Source of the DNA: Enterobacteriaceae bacterium
Lineage (GTDB): Bacteria > Pseudomonadota > Gammaproteobacteria > Enterobacterales > Enterobacteriaceae
Assembly (NCBI GenBank): GCA_022712475.1
Contig: JALAGK010000450.1
Span: 1-5,937 of the forward strand
DNA length: 5,937 nucleotides
Direction: 5' to 3'
Numbering within the stretch: position 1 is the first letter of the stretch; each line of letters opens with the position of its first letter. The notes beneath the pieces were generated by a model. That model did not search any database, had not been told where the DNA came from, and worked only from the letters and a program-made list of their open reading frames with translations. The position numbers and the translations under genes were made by a program. Below are positions 1-5,937 of the stretch, in pieces.

Positions 1-337
1 GAGCCAGCCTGTTGCCATCCTTAGCGCCTCAGATGGCCAAAGCCAGTTTATTGTCAGTGCCAGCGCTGACAGTCGCACCCTGACGGTATCAGGCCTGAAT
101 GTTCCTGCTGCACACACCCATAGCCTTCAGCTGTGGCTGTTAAAGGATAACGCAGCACCGGTTTCTCTTGGCCTTCTCGACACAACGCCCGTTGTGCTCA
201 CACTGAACACCCGCACGCTTAAGCAACCTGTGCGGCTGGCCGTGAGTCAGGAGCCAAAAGGTGGCGCTCCGGGTTCGTTGCCAACGGGTCCTGTGATTTA
301 TACGGGGGCGATAACGAGGGGTGTTGAAGGCATTTGA
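1..337 (+). CDS. Anti-sigma factor, RskA-type C-terminal domain (5'-truncated)
   Basis: The frame is open from base 2 to a TGA at 335-337 and gives 111 residues of a C-terminus; the start lies left of the window. The visible part looks like the extracytoplasmic RskA domain of anti-sigma-K-type factors. It has a beta-rich stretch, then LQLWLLKD (residues 42-49 of the fragment), PVSLGLL (53-59), and the characteristic ending LAVSQEPKGGAPGS followed by LPTGPVIYTG (79-102). In this family an N-terminal cytoplasmic zinc-finger-like or helical region holds an ECF sigma factor, a single membrane helix follows, and this domain sits in the periplasm. None of the first two parts is visible here. The partner sigma gene would be expected just upstream, outside the window; that is inference. 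The gene is convergent with gor, with a bidirectional terminator between them. The family call rests on motif recognition without a search. The ligand or stress sensed is unknown. Confidence 0.8.
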   Translation, partial: SQPVAILSASDGQSQFIVSASADSRTLTVSGLNVPAAHTHSLQLWLLKDNAAPVSLGLLDTTPVVLTLNTRTLKQPVRLAVSQEPKGGAPGSLPTGPVIYTGAITRGVEGI

Positions 338-578
338 GACGCTTTATTCTGAAGAATGTTCCGGTCATCAGACTCTTCTGGTTGCCGGTTATCACGGGCA
401 TCCTGGGAGAGTAACGCCACTGCTTCTTAAGTCAGCAAGGGATTGCGGTCCGGTGAAAAACGCGGTGGGGAGCAACATACAACGGGTAGTGATTGTCTGG
501 CCCGGGCGGCACAGGCTTTCTGGTTATACAACCGGCATTAAAAGTTCATCCTTCCCAACCCTGCGTCTGGTGCGGTAG
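338..578. other. Gap without a convincing gene, between anti-sigma gene and terminator
   Basis: This is part of a 308-bp stretch between the anti-sigma stop and the gor stop. A GTG-started frame of 85 codons (321-578, +) crosses it, but it overlaps the end of the anti-sigma gene, has no clear Shine-Dalgarno sequence and matches no family I know. The frame that continues the anti-sigma gene is broken by stops at 350, 428 and 539, and the segments between them have an ordinary protein-like composition (for example one ending FWLYNRH before the stop at 539). That could be a decayed coding remnant or chance. I find no tRNA, sRNA signature, insertion-sequence end or clear promoter. The region might act as a 3' UTR of the anti-sigma transcript. 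Confidence 0.4.
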
Positions 579-611
579 AAAAAACTGGCCTGTGTGACAT
601 GGCCAGTTTTT
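579..611. terminator. Bidirectional intrinsic terminator between convergent genes
   Basis: A perfect 11-bp inverted repeat, AAAAACTGGCC (580-590) and GGCCAGTTTTT (601-611), encloses a 10-nt loop. On the plus strand the stem ends in five T; on the minus strand it ends in six T (the A run at 579-584). It can therefore end the anti-sigma transcript from the left and the gor transcript from the right, where it lies about 35 bp past the gor stop codon. The GC core is short (GGCC plus one G), but the paired A and T tracts on both sides are typical of enterobacterial bidirectional terminators. Confidence 0.9.
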
Positions 612-645
612 CTGTGTTGAAAACGCCCAGGGCGGTGTCTGCGCT

Positions 646-1998
646 TTAGCGCATGGTCACAAACTCTTCTGCCGCTGTTGGGTGAATTGCTACGGTGTTG
701 TCAAAGTCCTGCTTGGTGGCACCCATCTTCAGCGCCACGGCAAAGCCCTGCAACATTTCGTCCATGCCGGAACCAATGCCGTGAATGCCAACGATTTTTT
801 CGTCTGCACCCACGCATACGAGCTTCATGCGACACGGCTGGCGGTGGCGGGTAACCGCCGTGTACATGGCGGTGAAAGAGGATGTGTATACCTTCACGGC
901 GTCATCACCATACTGCTCGCGCGCCTGCGGTTCGGTCAGGCCAACGGTGCCAATGGGCGGGTGGCTAAACACCACAGTTGGTACGTTAGTGTAATCAAGG
1001 TGCTCGTTCGGCTTGTTGTTAAACAGGCGCTCAGACAGGCGGCGGCCTGCGGCAACGGCCACGGGCGTCAACTCGATGTGGCCGGTGTTATCACCAACGG
1101 CGTAAATGCCAGCGATGTTGGTGTTCTGGAATTTATCAACGACGATATAGCCTTTTTCGTCGGTTTTCACGCCTGTTGCCGCCAGATTAATGTTGTCAGT
1201 CGCCGGTTCGCGGCCAATAGCCCAAATCAGGCAATCTACGGTCTGGCTGCGGCCGTCTTCCAGCGTCAGCGTCAGGCTGCCGTCAGCGTTTTTCACGACC
1301 GATTTCGGCACCGCTTGCGTGTGCAGTTGCGGACCCTCGGCGGCCATGATTTCTACCAGTGTGTCGGTGATGAGCGGGTCAAAGCTGCGCAGTGGCGCAT
1401 GTTTGCGCACAAACAGGTGGGTTTCGGCACCCAGTCCATTCACCACACCGGCGATTTCCACCGCGATATAGCCTGCGCCCACTACTGCCACACGCTTTGG
1501 CAGCGCCGGTAGCGCAAAGAAACCGTCGGAATCAATGCCGTATTCTACGCCTGGGATCTGCGGGTGGCTTGGGCGACCGCCGGTGGCAATCAGAATATGG
1601 TCAGCGGTGATGTGCTCACCGTTCACTTCCACCGTGTGCGCGTTCACAAAGCGGGCAAAACCGTGAATGACATCCACCTTGTTTTTGCCCAGCACGTTGT
1701 CATAAGAGGTGTGGATACGGTCAATGTAGGCCGTGCGGCTGGCAACCAGCTTGTCCCAGTCGAGGTTATTGAGCGTGGCGTCAAAGCCGTAGTCCGGGCC
1801 GTACAGGCGAATTGCCTCAGCGATTTGCGCCGCGTGCCACATGACCTTTTTGGGTACACAACCGACGTTCACGCAGGTACCGCCCAGCGCGTTGGCTTCA
1901 ATCAGTGCGCATTTTTTACCGTACATGGCCGCACGGTTAATGGAAGCAATACCGCCGCTGCCGCCGCCGATTGCAATGTAGTCGTAATGTTTCGTCAT
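646..1998 (-). CDS. gorA: Glutathione-disulfide reductase (NADPH)
   Basis: This cytoplasmic homodimeric flavoenzyme reduces glutathione disulfide to two glutathiones with NADPH, keeping the thiol pool reduced during oxidative stress. The 450-residue protein is collinear with E. coli Gor. The FAD-binding GGGSGG is at 11-16 and the redox-active disulfide is C42/C47 in [16 protein letters not shown] is at 138-141, and the NADPH-binding GAGYIA is at 174-179 with R198 and R204, which select NADPH over NADH. The second FAD motif, IYAVGDNTG, is at 298-306. The C-terminal dimer domain carries the catalytic H439 and E444 in HPTAAEEF. The ATG at 1998 is chosen because homologues begin [13 protein letters not shown] and AAGG lies 8 nt upstream. 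A TTG 15 codons further up would extend the frame but adds nothing conserved. The gene lies 81 bp after rlmJ on the same strand, so it may be transcribed from its own promoter and by read-through. E. coli gor is known to be activated by OxyR; no clear OxyR site could be picked out here by eye. Confidence 0.98.
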   Translation of the reverse strand: MTKHYDYIAIGGGSGGIASINRAAMYGKKCALIEANALGGTCVNVGCVPKKVMWHAAQIAEAIRLYGPDYGFDATLNNLDWDKLVASRTAYIDRIHTSYDNVLGKNKVDVIHGFARFVNAHTVEVNGEHITADHILIATGGRPSHPQIPGVEYGIDSDGFFALPALPKRVAVVGAGYIAVEIAGVVNGLGAETHLFVRKHAPLRSFDPLITDTLVEIMAAEGPQLHTQAVPKSVVKNADGSLTLTLEDGRSQTVDCLIWAIGREPATDNINLAATGVKTDEKGYIVVDKFQNTNIAGIYAVGDNTGHIELTPVAVAAGRRLSERLFNNKPNEHLDYTNVPTVVFSHPPIGTVGLTEPQAREQYGDDAVKVYTSSFTAMYTAVTRHRQPCRMKLVCVGADEKIVGIHGIGSGMDEMLQGFAVALKMGATKQDFDNTVAIHPTAAEEFVTMR

Positions 1999-2006
1999 GG
2001 CCGTTA

Positions 2007-2010
2007 CCTT
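2007..2010 (-). promoter_or_regulatory. Ribosome binding site of gorA
   Basis: Read on the minus strand, AAGG is followed by 8 nt (TAACGGCC) and then the ATG at 1998. This supports the 450-residue start over the upstream TTG at 2043, which would place this site inside the coding frame. Confidence 0.7.
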
Positions 2011-2025
2011 GCGTGAGTCTGTCAG

Positions 2026-2041
2026 GCGCGAATTATCGCGC
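2026..2041. repeat. Short perfect inverted repeat upstream of gorA
   Basis: GCGCGA (2026-2031) and TCGCGC (2036-2041) are perfect inverted copies around a 4-nt centre, ATTA. The element lies 28-43 bp before the gorA start and overlaps the best candidate -10 box. No T run follows on the minus strand, so it does not look like a terminator for rlmJ. It could be an operator-like site or a small hairpin in a read-through mRNA. Neither role is established. Confidence 0.4.
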
Positions 2042-2060
2042 AATGAAATAAAGGTTTTGA
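2032..2060 (-). promoter_or_regulatory. Candidate gorA promoter
   Basis: On the minus strand GATAAT (2037-2032) is a 5-of-6 match to a sigma-70 -10 box. It is preceded at 17 nt by TCAAAA (2060-2055), only a 3-of-6 match to the -35 consensus. A weak -35 would suit a promoter that needs an activator such as OxyR, which is known to act on E. coli gor. Transcription would start near 2025 with a leader of roughly 27 nt. The box sits within the 81-bp rlmJ-gorA gap. This is a prediction from sequence match only. Confidence 0.35.
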
Positions 2061-2079
2061 CTGTTGCTGAAATTGCTGT

Positions 2080-2922
2080 TTATTCCGGCACAATCCAGTT
2101 AACTACTGTATGACCCGTCCCCGCCGGCACCAGTTTACGGTGTAGCCACGGTAGCAGCGTAGTCATCTGCTGCTCCAGTTTCCAGGGGGGGTTGATAACA
2201 ATCATGCCGGAGGCGGTCATGCCGCGCTGGTCGCTGTCCGGGCGTACCGCCAGTTCAATTTGCAGAATACGACGAATGCCGGTGGCTTCAAGGTCGTGAA
2301 TCATGCGTTTGATTTGCTGGCGCAACACCACCGGATACCACAGGGCGTACACGCCTGTCGCAAAGCGCTTGTAACCTTCGTTGATGCCAGAAACTACCGC
2401 CTGATAGTCGGTTTTTAACTCATAAGGCGGGTCGATAAGGATAAGCCCGCGTCGTGAGGCGGGCGGCAGTTTTGCCTTGAGCTGCTGGTAGCCGTCGCCA
2501 CGCGTTACCGTGGCGCGCTCGTCGTCGCGAAACTCCGCACGCAGCAGCGGGAAATCGCTTGGGTGCAGCTCGGTCATCAGCAACTGGTCCTGCGGGCGCA
2601 TCAGCTCGCGGGCAATCAGCGGCGAGCCGGGGTAATAGCGCAGCTGGCCGCTGCGGTTAAACGCGCTCACCACATTCAGGTACGGCTCCAGTTCGGCGGG
2701 CGTATCGTCCTGCTGCCAGATGCGGGCAATGCCTTCCAGGTATTCACCAGTGCGCTCCGCATGGGCGCTGGAAAGCTGGTAGCGCCCGGCACCAGCGTGG
2801 GTGTCGAGATAGAGAAACGGTTTCTCTTTCTCTTTTAGCGCTTCCAGAATCAGGCTCTGGACGGTGTGCTTAAGAACATCGGCGTGGTTGCCGGCGTGAA
2901 AACTGTGGCGGTAGCTGAGCAT
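2080..2922 (-). CDS. rlmJ: 23S rRNA (adenine(2030)-N6)-methyltransferase RlmJ
   Basis: RlmJ transfers a methyl group from S-adenosylmethionine to N6 of A2030 in 23S rRNA. It acts in the cytoplasm on rRNA during large-subunit assembly. The 280-residue protein is collinear with E. coli RlmJ (formerly YhiR). The N-terminus MLSYRHSFHAGNHADVLKH is the family hallmark, and the SAM-pocket segment YLDTHAGAGRYQL is at 38-50. The catalytic DPPY of the N6-adenine methyltransferase class is at 164-167. SGMIVINPPW lies near the C-terminus. The frame stays open to an ATG at 3018, adding 32 residues, but homologues begin at the ATG at 2922 and a good -10 box lies between the two. The Shine-Dalgarno is poor (a GGA about 13 nt upstream), so the start rests on homology. 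The gene is divergent from prlC across 181 bp and followed by gorA after 81 bp without a terminator. Loss of this enzyme in E. coli is known to have mild effects. Confidence 0.97.
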   Translation of the reverse strand: MLSYRHSFHAGNHADVLKHTVQSLILEALKEKEKPFLYLDTHAGAGRYQLSSAHAERTGEYLEGIARIWQQDDTPAELEPYLNVVSAFNRSGQLRYYPGSPLIARELMRPQDQLLMTELHPSDFPLLRAEFRDDERATVTRGDGYQQLKAKLPPASRRGLILIDPPYELKTDYQAVVSGINEGYKRFATGVYALWYPVVLRQQIKRMIHDLEATGIRRILQIELAVRPDSDQRGMTASGMIVINPPWKLEQQMTTLLPWLHRKLVPAGTGHTVVNWIVPE

Positions 2923-2965
2923 GCGGGCTGCGTTTTCCAAAAGTGTGAGAGTCAGATATTGCGCC

Positions 2966-2995
2966 AGTATATACCCAAACGCCTGTGAGTTGCAG
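2966..2995 (-). promoter_or_regulatory. Candidate sigma-70 promoter of rlmJ
   Basis: On the minus strand TATACT (2971-2966) matches the -10 consensus at 5 of 6 positions. CTGCAA (2995-2990), 18 nt upstream, is a weak -35 (3 of 6). Transcription would begin near 2959, giving a leader of about 36 nt before the ATG at 2922. The box lies downstream of the alternative ATG at 3018, which argues against the longer protein. Confidence 0.5.
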
Positions 2996-3016
2996 GAAGG
3001 CAGCGCCGCGCTTGCC

Positions 3017-3045
3017 ATTGAAATTCACTACACTAACCCTCATGC
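3017..3045 (+). promoter_or_regulatory. Candidate sigma-32 (RpoH) heat-shock promoter of prlC-rsmJ
   Basis: ATTGAA (3017-3022) resembles the sigma-32 -35 element CTTGAA, and CCTCATGC (3038-3045) resembles the -10 element CCCCATNT. The spacer is 15 nt, within the usual range. Transcription would begin near 3052 with a leader of about 50 nt. In Salmonella the opdA (prlC) operon, which includes the rsmJ orthologue, is known to be induced by heat shock, and prlC is reported in the E. coli sigma-32 regulon. That supports the reading. The exact start site is inferred. Confidence 0.6.
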
Positions 3046-3091
3046 TACTCAGTAATTGTCACTGCATGATGCGCTAAACAAACAACATTTC

Positions 3092-3095
3092 AGGA
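3092..3095 (+). promoter_or_regulatory. Ribosome binding site of prlC
   Basis: AGGA is followed by 8 nt (CCGAGCCT) and the ATG at 3104. It fixes the 680-residue start. The upstream in-frame TTG at 3056 has no comparable site and would lie almost at the predicted transcript 5' end. Confidence 0.7.
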
Positions 3096-3103
3096 CCGAG
3101 CCT

Positions 3104-5146
3104 ATGACGAACCCATTAACTGTTCCGTTTTCCCTGCCGCCGTTTTCAAAAATCCAGCCTGAGCACGTGGTGCCTGCGGTCACTGAGGCACTTAACGCGT
3201 GCCGTGAGAAAGTGGAAAGTGTGGTGGCGCAAGGCGCGCCGTACACCTGGGACAACCTGTGCCAGCCGCTGGCGGAAGTGGACGACAGGCTCGGGCGTAT
3301 TTTCTCCCCGGTAAGCCACCTTAATTCAGTGAAAAACAGTCCGGAGCTGCGCGAGGCCTACGAACAAACACTGCCGCTGCTGTCTGAGTACAGCACTTGG
3401 GTGGGTCAGCATGAAGGGCTGTATCAGGCGTATCGCAATCTGCGCGATGGCGACAGCTATAACGCGCTGGATATCGCAAAGAAAAAAGCTGTGGATAACG
3501 CATTGCGCGACTTTGAACTGTCGGGCATCGGCCTGCCTGCCGAGAAACAAAAGCGCTACGGTGAGATTGCCGCGCGCTTGTCAGAGCTGGGTTCTGCCTA
3601 CAGCAACAACGTGCTGGATGCGACCATGGGCTGGACGAAACTCATCACGGATGAAGCCGAGCTTGCCGGCATGCCAGAAAGTGCGCTTGCCGCGGCTCAT
3701 GCCCAGGCGCAAGCCAAAGAACAACAGGGCTGGCTGCTGACGCTGGATATCCCAAGCTACCTGCCGGTGATGACCTACTGCGACAATCAGGCATTGCGTG
3801 AAGAGATGTATCGCGCCTACAGCACCCGCGCCTCTGACCAGGGGCCGAATGCGGGCAAGTGGGATAACAGCCCCATCATGGAAGAGATCCTGGCGCTGCG
3901 TCATGAACTGGCCCAACTGCTGGGCTTTGGCAGCTATGCAGAGAAATCGCTGGCGACCAAAATGGCTGAGAACACGCATCAGGTGCTGGATTTCCTCACC
4001 GATCTCGCCAAACGCGCTCGCCCGCAGGGTGAGGCTGAACTGGCCCAGCTGCGCGCTTTCGCCAAAAAAGAGTGTGGCGTTGAAGAGATGCAGCCGTGGG
4101 ACATTGCCTACTACAGCGAAAAGCAAAAACAGCACCTGTACAGCATCAGCGATGAGCAACTGCGCCCCTACTTCCCGGAAGAGCGCGCGGTGAACGGTTT
4201 GTTTGAAGTGGTGAAGCGTATTTACGGCATCAGCGCGAAAGAGCGTAAAGATATCGATGTCTGGCATCCGGATGTGCGCTTCTTTGAACTGTATGACGAG
4301 CAGGGCGAGCTGCGCGGTAGCTTCTACCTTGATCTGTATGCCCGCGAGCACAAGCGCGGCGGCGCGTGGATGGACGACTGTGTCGGCCAGATGCGCCTTG
4401 CTGACGGTACGCTGCAAAAACCGGTGGCTTACCTGACGTGTAACTTTAACCGCCCGGTGAACGGCAAACCGGCGTTGTTCACGCACGATGAAGTGACCAC
4501 GCTGTTCCATGAGTTTGGTCACGGCCTGCACCACATGCTGACCCGCGTTGAAGCGGCTGGCGTGGCAGGAATCAGCGGGGTGCCGTGGGATGCCGTCGAG
4601 CTGCCGAGCCAGTTTATGGAAAACTGGTGCTGGGAGCCGGACGCGCTGGCGTTTATCTCTGGTCACTACGAGACCGGCGAGCCGCTGCCGCAGGCGCTGC
4701 TTGATAAAATGCTGGAAGCCAAAAACTACCAGGCGGCGATGTTCATTTTGCGCCAGCTGGAGTTTGGTCTGTTCGACTTCCGTCTGCATGCCGAGTTCAA
4801 TCCTGAGCAGGGCGCGAAAATCCTCGACACCCTGCGCGAGATTAAAGCTCAGGTGGCGGTGATTCCGGGGCCGACCTGGGGCCGATTCCCGCACGCGTTC
4901 AGCCACATTTTTGCCGGTGGCTACGCGGCAGGCTACTACAGCTACCTGTGGGCCGACGTGCTGGCGGCGGATGCGTATTCACGCTTTGAAGAAGAGGGCA
5001 TCTTCAACCGCGAGACCGGGCTGTCGTTCCTGGAAAACATCCTCAGTCGCGGCGGTTCTGAAGAGCCGATGGCGCTGTTCAAACGTTTCCGTGGCCGTGA
5101 GCCGAAGCTTGACGCCATGCTGGCTCACTACGGCATCAGGGGCTGA
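3104..5146 (+). CDS. prlC: Oligopeptidase A, M3-family zinc metallopeptidase
   Basis: PrlC (OpdA) is a cytoplasmic zinc endopeptidase that cleaves oligopeptides, including signal peptides released after secretion. Mutant alleles in E. coli suppress signal-sequence defects. The 680-residue product is collinear with E. coli PrlC and begins [20 protein letters not shown]. The N-terminal two thirds is the helical M3 domain. The zinc site is HEFGH at 469-473 (ligands H469 and H473, catalytic E470), and the third ligand is E499 in DAVELPSQ. Substrate-binding residues typical of thimet-oligopeptidase relatives lie in [20 protein letters not shown], with H601 and Y607, Y611 and Y614. No signal peptide or membrane segment is present. 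All key residues are intact. The start is fixed by homology and by AGGA 8 nt upstream; a TTG 16 codons upstream is not conserved. It heads a two-gene operon with rsmJ and is divergent from rlmJ. A sigma-32-like promoter precedes it. Confidence 0.98.
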   Translation: MTNPLTVPFSLPPFSKIQPEHVVPAVTEALNACREKVESVVAQGAPYTWDNLCQPLAEVDDRLGRIFSPVSHLNSVKNSPELREAYEQTLPLLSEYSTWVGQHEGLYQAYRNLRDGDSYNALDIAKKKAVDNALRDFELSGIGLPAEKQKRYGEIAARLSELGSAYSNNVLDATMGWTKLITDEAELAGMPESALAAAHAQAQAKEQQGWLLTLDIPSYLPVMTYCDNQALREEMYRAYSTRASDQGPNAGKWDNSPIMEEILALRHELAQLLGFGSYAEKSLATKMAENTHQVLDFLTDLAKRARPQGEAELAQLRAFAKKECGVEEMQPWDIAYYSEKQKQHLYSISDEQLRPYFPEERAVNGLFEVVKRIYGISAKERKDIDVWHPDVRFFELYDEQGELRGSFYLDLYAREHKRGGAWMDDCVGQMRLADGTLQKPVAYLTCNFNRPVNGKPALFTHDEVTTLFHEFGHGLHHMLTRVEAAGVAGISGVPWDAVELPSQFMENWCWEPDALAFISGHYETGEPLPQALLDKMLEAKNYQAAMFILRQLEFGLFDFRLHAEFNPEQGAKILDTLREIKAQVAVIPGPTWGRFPHAFSHIFAGGYAAGYYSYLWADVLAADAYSRFEEEGIFNRETGLSFLENILSRGGSEEPMALFKRFRGREPKLDAMLAHYGIRG

Positions 5147-5154
5147 CTTCCTGC

Positions 5155-5907
5155 GTGAAAATTTGTTTGATTGATGAATCAGGCGCCGGTGACGGCGCCT
5201 TGTCCGTTCTGGCAGTCCGCTGGGGGCTGGAGCAGGATGCCGAAAACCCGATGGCGCTGGTGCGCACACCAGAGCGTCTGGAACTGCGCAAGCGCGATGA
5301 GCCGAAGCTTGGCGGGATCTTTGTAGATTTTGTCGGCGGGGCGATGGCGCACCGGCGTAAGTTCGGCGGCGGGCGCGGTGAAGCGGTAGCCAAAGCTGTT
5401 GGCATCAAAGGTGACTATTTACCGGACGTGGTGGACGCCACCGCCGGGCTTGGGCGTGATGCCTTTGTGCTGGCGTGTGTTGGCTGCCGGGTACGGATGC
5501 TGGAGCGCCATCCAGTGGTGGCAGCACTGCTGGACGACGGCCTGACACGCGGCTATGCCGACCCGGAAATTGGCGACTGGCTCAAGGCGCGGTTGTCGCT
5601 GATTCACGCCTCCAGCCTGACGGCGCTGGAAAGCATTCGCCCGCGTCCGCAGGTGGTTTATCTCGACCCGATGTATCCGCATCGGCAAAAGAGCGCGCTG
5701 GTGAAAAAGGAAATGCGCGTGTTTCAGTCGCTGGTGGGTGCCGATCAGGATGCCGATGGGTTGCTGGCACCAGCTTTGCTACTGGCCTCAAAGCGTGTCG
5801 TGGTTAAACGTCCGGATTACGCACCGCCGCTTGCAGGACGGGTCACCCAATCGGCAGTGGTCACGAAAAGCCATCGCTTTGATATCTATCCCGGCACACC
5901 AGAATAA
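5155..5907 (+). CDS. rsmJ: 16S rRNA (guanine(1516)-N2)-methyltransferase RsmJ
   Basis: RsmJ methylates N2 of G1516 in the 16S rRNA of the small subunit using S-adenosylmethionine. The 250-residue product is collinear with E. coli RsmJ (formerly YhiQ) and begins [20 protein letters not shown]. The near-invariant stretch [20 protein letters not shown] starts at residue 46. The SAM-binding motif [17 protein letters not shown], is at 92-107, and the catalytic-region motif YLDPMYPH at 169-176 is typical of the family. The start is GTG at 5155, supported by the conserved N-terminus. It follows the prlC stop by only 8 bp and has no good Shine-Dalgarno (an AGGGG lies about 12 nt upstream, inside the end of prlC). 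Translation is therefore probably coupled to prlC, and the gene shares its heat-shock promoter. A terminator hairpin begins 11 bp after the stop. Confidence 0.97.
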   Translation: MKICLIDESGAGDGALSVLAVRWGLEQDAENPMALVRTPERLELRKRDEPKLGGIFVDFVGGAMAHRRKFGGGRGEAVAKAVGIKGDYLPDVVDATAGLGRDAFVLACVGCRVRMLERHPVVAALLDDGLTRGYADPEIGDWLKARLSLIHASSLTALESIRPRPQVVYLDPMYPHRQKSALVKKEMRVFQSLVGADQDADGLLAPALLLASKRVVVKRPDYAPPLAGRVTQSAVVTKSHRFDIYPGTPE

Positions 5908-5918
5908 AGTTTATTGAT

Positions 5919-5937
5919 GTCCGCAGGGGTTGCGGAC
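5919..5937 (+). terminator. Probable terminator of the prlC-rsmJ operon (cut by window edge)
   Basis: GTCCGCA (5919-5925) and TGCGGAC (5931-5937) form a perfect 7-bp GC-rich stem around a 5-nt loop, GGGGT, starting 11 bp after the rsmJ stop. The T tract expected next would lie just beyond the last base, so the call depends on unseen sequence. On the minus strand no T run follows the stem, so it would act in the plus direction only. Confidence 0.7.

Noticed and set aside
219..401. A 60-codon minus-strand frame across the end of the anti-sigma gene
   Set aside because: It is antisense to the anti-sigma coding region, with no recognisable motif and no supporting signals.
383..537. Distant 8-bp inverted repeat, TGCCGGTT (383-390) and AACCGGCA (530-537)
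   Set aside because: Eight matching bases 140 bp apart are weak evidence. The flanks do not extend the match, and there is no target duplication or transposase fragment to suggest a mobile-element remnant.
682..1512. A 276-codon open frame on the plus strand inside gorA
   Set aside because: It is a shadow of the gorA coding sequence, with no recognisable motif and composition typical of reverse-complement reading. The gorA product is intact from end to end.
1564..2016. A 150-codon plus-strand frame over the 5' part of gorA
   Set aside because: It is also antisense to conserved gorA codons, including the FAD and disulfide motifs, and has no family resemblance.
1999..2043. Longer gorA start at a TTG (15 extra residues)
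   Set aside because: Homologues begin at the ATG at 1998, which has AAGG at 8 nt. The extension covers the ribosome binding site and the candidate -10 box.
2923..3018. Longer rlmJ start at ATG 3018 (32 extra residues)
   Set aside because: The family begins MLSYRHSFHAGNHADV at the ATG at 2922. A 5-of-6 -10 box at 2966-2971 would lie inside the extension.
3042..3077. An 11-codon leader frame (ATG to TAA) before prlC
   Set aside because: It starts inside the predicted -10 element, upstream of the likely transcript start, and has no Shine-Dalgarno, so it is probably never translated.
3581..4906. A 441-codon open frame on the minus strand inside prlC
   Set aside because: It is antisense to a complete, strongly conserved peptidase gene. 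Long antisense frames are common in GC-rich enterobacterial genes because of codon bias. The translation shows no recognisable domain and no ribosome binding site was evident.

Overview
The window is chromosomal DNA from a gamma-proteobacterium of the Enterobacteriaceae. Four of its five genes read as close relatives of E. coli proteins with exactly the same lengths (GorA 450 aa, RlmJ 280 aa, PrlC 680 aa, RsmJ 250 aa), in the E. coli order and orientation. Both the proteins and the intergenic DNA differ enough from E. coli that this is another genus, for example an Enterobacter- or Cronobacter-like relative; the genus cannot be fixed by eye.

Layout from left to right. At 1-337 (+) lies the 3' end of a gene for an RskA-type anti-sigma factor, cut by the window edge. 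At 338-645 is a gap of about 300 bp with no convincing gene; it ends in a strong bidirectional terminator (579-611) shared by the convergent anti-sigma and gor genes. At 646-1998 (-) is gor (glutathione reductase), 81 bp downstream of rlmJ. At 2080-2922 (-) is rlmJ (23S rRNA A2030 methyltransferase). At 2923-3103 is a divergent promoter region with a likely housekeeping promoter for rlmJ and a sigma-32-like heat-shock promoter for prlC. At 3104-5146 (+) is prlC/opdA (oligopeptidase A), and at 5155-5907 (+) is rsmJ (16S rRNA G1516 methyltransferase), 8 bp downstream and with a GTG start. The window ends inside a terminator hairpin (5919-5937).

Together this is a conserved stress and translation-maintenance neighbourhood. 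PrlC degrades oligopeptides in the cytoplasm, including cleaved signal peptides. RsmJ and RlmJ modify the small and large ribosomal subunits. Gor keeps glutathione reduced. The only part that differs from the E. coli K-12 layout is the left edge, where an anti-sigma gene stands in place of the dinQ/ars region beyond gor. I see no mobile element, CRISPR array, tRNA or rRNA gene, and no clearly undescribed system. The points worth a second look are the anti-sigma module, the low-identity gap beside it, and the promoter architecture.
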